Shown here in pieces: positions 60,111 to 64,000 of a stretch of DNA of 64,000 nt. The translations under genes and the position numbers were made by a program. The DNA comes from Chamaecyparis obtusa (Eukaryota > Streptophyta > Pinopsida > Cupressales > Cupressaceae): contig BSBK01000764.1 in the NCBI GenBank assembly GCA_027943335.1, forward strand, positions 586,001 through 650,000, given 5' to 3'. Each line of letters begins with the position of its first letter. The first letter of the stretch is position 1. The notes under the pieces were generated by a model, which was given only the letters and a program-made list of their open reading frames with translations, did not search any database and was not told the origin of the DNA.

Positions 60111-60782
60111 AAATGAAAAATTCAAATTTATAAAAGAAAATTTAAATCTAAATTTATAGAGTTTTCAATATTAGAAAATTCAAACCTTACAAATCTTAAG
60201 GAAATTTATACTCCCATTTTTGGAGCTTTCACCTAACACAAGGCTAAAAATTAGATCAAGAAATTCTTAAATCTTTAACAAAAATGCTTAATTGAATTTT
60301 GAACCAAATGGTTATCAATTTATTACCTTTGTCATGGAAAATGATGTAACTATCAAGATTCAACATGGGTCTTTATTCGTGATTGACTTTGTGTCATCCA
60401 TAAAACTAATTTTTAATTTAGATTCATGTGAAATCTTGCACAACCAAAAATATTTTTTGAGTTTTGCTTCTAGTTTTGGTTTAGTTTGGTGTGCTTTTGC
60501 TAAAGGTTGTTTGTGGTTTTAGTTTTAGAAGTGTTTGACTTTATATACACCTTAAAATGAACAATATCCTTAACCAATAGTATAGGAGTAAGAAGTTAAT
60601 TTGTATACAAATTGTAGGTAAAAGAAGCTATACTAAGAAGTTAAACACGTGTTTCATTCAATATTTCAATAAGGGAAACATAGATCTTTGACATTGCTCA
60701 GTTTTGCTAAACATTAAATTCATGTTCAAACAACCTCTCATGTCTAATTAAGCCAAAAGCAAAGGAGAAATTATCCACTCCC
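60111..60782. other. AT-rich intergenic DNA, nothing supported
   Basis: It includes an open stretch at 60292-60522 that has no ATG at its start and no recognised family; see the rejected list. Confidence 0.5.
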
Positions 60783-61964
60783 TGTTAGAAAGTAAAGTCC
60801 ACCAAGATAACTAAGAGGGGGGGGGGGGGGGGGTGAATCAGTTATCAGATAAATACAACTTTTATCAACCTCAATAGAATTTAACCATTTAAGCAATGTA
60901 ATAAAAAACCATAGAAAGATATACATGCACAATAACACAAGATATGTTGACTGGGGAACCTCTTGATCAAAGAGTAAACCTCGGCGGGAATGATGCCCAC
61001 AAAAGATGCACTAATATGAAAGTTCCTTGTGAGAGGATGGACTCTGTTAGGAGTCTTATGAAATACATTCAGTACATATGAGTCCTTGTTAGGAGACTTT
61101 GAATCCCTGTTAAAAGATTCTAACTCTGTTAGGAGTTATGGAAGACAGAAGGACCCACTGCCCAAACAGCTTCAGGATAAGATCACTGAACTCACTGTCC
61201 AACTGATCTTTGTATTACTCAACATAATAATACCAAAAGATTACTGATCTCAACAATTCAATACTCCTCTAATTGTGCCAAACCGCATCAACTGCTTCTT
61301 CAGATCTCAATACCAGATCTCTATACTTCGCATATCCTCTTTCCACAAATTTGCTTTCACAATTTATTCATTCACTCTTACATAAATATTACAACAAGAA
61401 AAAAATTCCTTCCTTTGTACCACACTCAAGTAATTACAAATGAGTCGGCATACAAATTACAAAATAAAAGTTTCCACACGTTACATAAAAATTACACAAA
61501 ACTGTCAGCTTCCAATTTAGATAATTCTTCACTTGTACAACCTCAGATCTTGCGCTCGCATGCATGTCACTAACATCATGTCTTCAACTACCTCATAACT
61601 ACACATGATCAGATTCCATCCCGATTAGGAGATATCATCCGATTTCCACAAACTACTATTCAGGAACACTGCCTAAATACTGCTTCCACTGATTTCCTCA
61701 TAACTATCATGATTAAATGAATTTCTATTTGTGCTCTTAACCATGATCTTATAGAACATCATAGAGTACTTGTCCTTAATTCCACATAGCTTCATCTTCA
61801 ATATCCCAAGTGCACTAACTCAAACACTGTCTACTTCTCTACTAAGCTCTAGTAGATCACTGTGTTGACATCAATGGCAATCAAAGTCATGAATGCAACA
61901 ACAACTGCTACAGAATGGCTACGAATACTCCTCCATAGGATATATTCAGTATTCATTCCTAACA
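60783..61964 (-). repeat. 3' LTR of element E (1182 bp)
   Basis: Plus-strand ends TGTTAGAAAG and CATTCCTAACA, so TG...CA on the minus strand. The shared U5-like motif is present with a run of 17 Gs (60817-60833). 'gttaggagt'-type repeats lie at about 61040-61140. Its partner is outside the window. Confidence 0.88.
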
Positions 61965-62238
61965 ATCTCCCCCATTGGCATTGATGGAAACATAGATGAA
62001 AAACACCCAAGCTCCATAAATCCAACACTGCAACACTGCTGCTCTGAAAATGCTTTCAAGTCCTCTTCATCAATCAAATCTTGCTTCATTTTCCTATTCA
62101 ATTCTCTCCAACAAATGGTTTTTCATGTATACTTCTCCCCCATTGACATCAATGACAGATGTTTCATCATTATGTCAACAACAGCTTCAATGTCAAAAGA
62201 TACTGTTCAGAAAATACATTCACTAGAGTCCTCATGAC
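61965..62238 (-). other. Purine tract and 3' untranslated region of element E
   Basis: Minus strand CCAATGGGGGAGAT (61978-61965) directly before the LTR. Further G-rich tracts are at about 62138 (atgggggaga) and 62261 (tatgggggag). Confidence 0.8.
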
Positions 62239-63723
62239 TCAGCTCAGATACACATACTCCCCCATAGAGGAAGTACCAACATCCAGTCCAGAAGAAAGAT
62301 AAGGCTCATGTACCACTGGATGGATGCAACAATCTGCATCACTTCTCACAAGTAGGCTGGGGCATAACCCTAAGCATAGGTCTCTCAGATACTCAAATGT
62401 ATCCTTAGGAAAAGGTTTTGTAAATATGTCTGCAATCTGCTCCTTTATGCTTATATATTCAAGTCTGACTTTTATCTCTTCCGCTTTCTCTCTCACTACA
62501 TGATACTTTATCTCTATATGCTTTGTCTTAGAATGTAACACAGGGTTCTTAGACATAGTAACTGTGCTGGTGTTATCATAATGTATAACAACATGCTCAA
62601 AATTTTTTATTCCAATATCCTTCAGCATTTGTTTCATCCAAATTATTTGATTACAATTGTTTGCTGCTGCCACATGCTTTTCTTCTGCCGTGCTTTGTGA
62701 AATACAATTCTGCTTCTTGCTTAGCCAAGAAACCAATCTTCCTCCAAGGAAAAATGCTCCACCACTAGTGCTCTTTTTGTCATCAACACTACCTCCCCAA
62801 TCAGCATCTGTATATGCACATAGGGTAAAATCATCAGATTTTTCATACCATAATCCATACTCAATTGTGCCTCTTAAGTACCTCAATATCCTCTTTACTC
62901 CTACATAATGTGATTCTCTGGGTTCAGCTTGAAATCTTGCTACAATTCCAACTGAATGTGATATATTAGGTCTTGTATGAGTCAAATATTGCAATCCTCC
63001 AATCATAGATCTGTAATTCTTCTGTTCCACTGCAAGAGTCTCATCTGTGCTAGATAATCTGTGTCTAGTTACCATAGGTGTTCCAACTAGTTTATAGTTC
63101 TCCATTCCAAATATCTTCAATCAATCATTCAAGTACTTTGTCTGACTTAAAAAGATACCATCACTGTTCTGTGTGATCTGCAATCCTAAAAAGTATTTCA
63201 TTTCACCAATCATGCTCATTTCAAATTCAGTCTTCATTTCATCTGCAAATTTATCACTGACTTCATCTTCTCCTCCAAAGATAATATCATCAAAAAAAAT
63301 AACAACAACCAACAAACCATTTTCAATTTCCTTTGTGTATAGGTTGCTATCAGTTGTGCCTTTTGTAAATCCTAACTTTAACAAATACTTATCCAATCTT
63401 GCATACCAAGTTCTAGGTGCTTGCTTCAGTCCATATAAAGCTTTCTTTAGTTTACATACCATATCTCCTTCTTGAGTTAAAGGAAAACCTTCAGGCTGCT
63501 CAATGTAGACTTCTTCTTCCAATTCTCCAATCAGAAATGATGACTTCAAATCCATATGATACACTTTGAATTTCTTGTAAGCTGCATGGGCCAAAAACAT
63601 TCTTACTGCTTCAATTTTTGCTATTGGTGCAAAAGTTTCTTCATAGTCAATTCCTTCTTGCTGTGAGTATCCTTTACATACCAATCTTGCTTTGTTCCTT
63701 ACTGCTTCTCCTTGTTCATTCAT
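62239..63723 (-). pseudogene. Reverse transcriptase and RNase H of element E
   Basis: Two open segments in the same frame, separated by one TGA at 63121-63123. RT: ARLVCKGYSQQEGIDYEETF (about 63690-63630), VYHMDLKSSFLIGE (about 63560), ALYGLKQAPRTWYA (about 63440), catalytic VIFFDDIIFGG (about 63300) where most Copia RTs have V before DD. RNase H: AYTDADWGG (about 62810), KKSTSGGAFFLGGRLVSW (about 62780-62730), STAEEKHVAAA (about 62690; usually AEAEY), HYDNTS (about 62570), DIFTKPFPKDTFEYLRDL (about 62430). Stops at 62239. Confidence 0.9.
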
Positions 63724-64000
63724 TTTGTTTCTGAATACTCATTTTGTTCCTATAACATTCTTATCTTTAGGTCTAGGGACCAATTCCCATGTCTTGTTCT
63801 TTTCAATCTGATCTAGTTCTTATTTCAAGGCTTTAATCCAATGTTCATCTTCACAAGCTTCACTAGTAGATTTAGGTTCAATTTGCTAAATTAAACACAA
63901 CCATTTTTGTACCTTATTTCATGTCAAAACTTCTCTGTCTATGCTTCCAATAATTTGCTCAGTAGGATGATTCCTTGATAGATTCCTATTAGATGTCACT
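63724..64000 (-). pseudogene. Integrase-RT linker of element E, partial
   Basis: Same frame as the RT segment. It includes HPTEQIIGSIDREVLT (about 63960) and KNKTWELVPRPKDKNVIGTK (about 63800-63745), typical of Copia just before RT. A Trp codon has become TGA at about 63736, and further stops occur near 63915-63890. Cut by the window end. Confidence 0.8.

Larger units (their letters stand above)
60783..64000 (-). mobile_element. Copia-type LTR retrotransposon E, cut by the right window edge
   Basis: Minus-strand element seen from its 3' end: LTR (60783-61964), purine tract, RNase H, RT and the start of the linker to integrase. Only isolated stops are seen in the coding part, so it is among the better-preserved pol regions here. 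The 5' half lies beyond the window. Confidence 0.92.

Noticed and set aside
60292..60522. 76-residue open frame
   Set aside because: It opens at TTG, not ATG, has no recognised family pattern, and lies in AT-rich DNA where open frames of this size occur by chance.

Overview
The window is eukaryotic nuclear DNA from a land plant. The evidence is Copia-type LTR retrotransposons primed by initiator Met tRNA, two tRNA-derived SINE candidates, and one spliced gene with a GT-AG intron. The density of old, mutated, nested elements with LTRs of 1.2-1.5 kb would suit a large repeat-rich genome such as a conifer, but nothing here proves the species.

Layout. Positions 1-6578 hold the 5' part of a minus-strand LTR element (D). 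Positions 7666-39590 hold a four-level nest. Outer Copia element O (+) has element A (+) in its 5' LTR, A has Copia element B (-) in its ORF2, and B has element C (+) in its gag. Target-site duplications can be read at all four levels: AACCC and TATCA are perfect, the other two have one mismatch. From about 39.6 to 54.5 kb there is AT-rich DNA with very old repeats, a foldback of three LTR-like pieces, two SINE candidates, a G-rich tract, a 566-bp tandem duplication and a degenerate minisatellite. From about 54.66 to 58.64 kb lies the only host gene I can support: a two-exon gene for a 427-residue membrane-anchored SPRY/B30.2 protein, with a CpG-rich promoter carrying three ACGT-core sites. 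A minus-strand Copia element (E) enters at 60783 and runs off the right edge.

The most unusual content is the shared design of A, C and D. A and C are complete, each about 8.3 kb without nested inserts. They have LTRs, a primer site and purine tracts like the Copia elements around them, but no protease, integrase, reverse transcriptase or RNase H. They encode a coiled-coil protein with five CCHC zinc knuckles, followed by a second ORF of about 1,200 codons (ORF2) that I cannot assign. A TATA box lies 201-208 bp before the ORF2 start in all three, and in two of them a GCGGGAA site lies just upstream of it. I read this as a family of pol-less elements with a second transcription unit, probably mobilised in trans by Copia elements such as O and B. 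ORF2 in D still has 621 codons open. C has 21 in-frame stops (16 TAG) in one unbroken frame, the pattern expected from cytosine deamination of silenced DNA.
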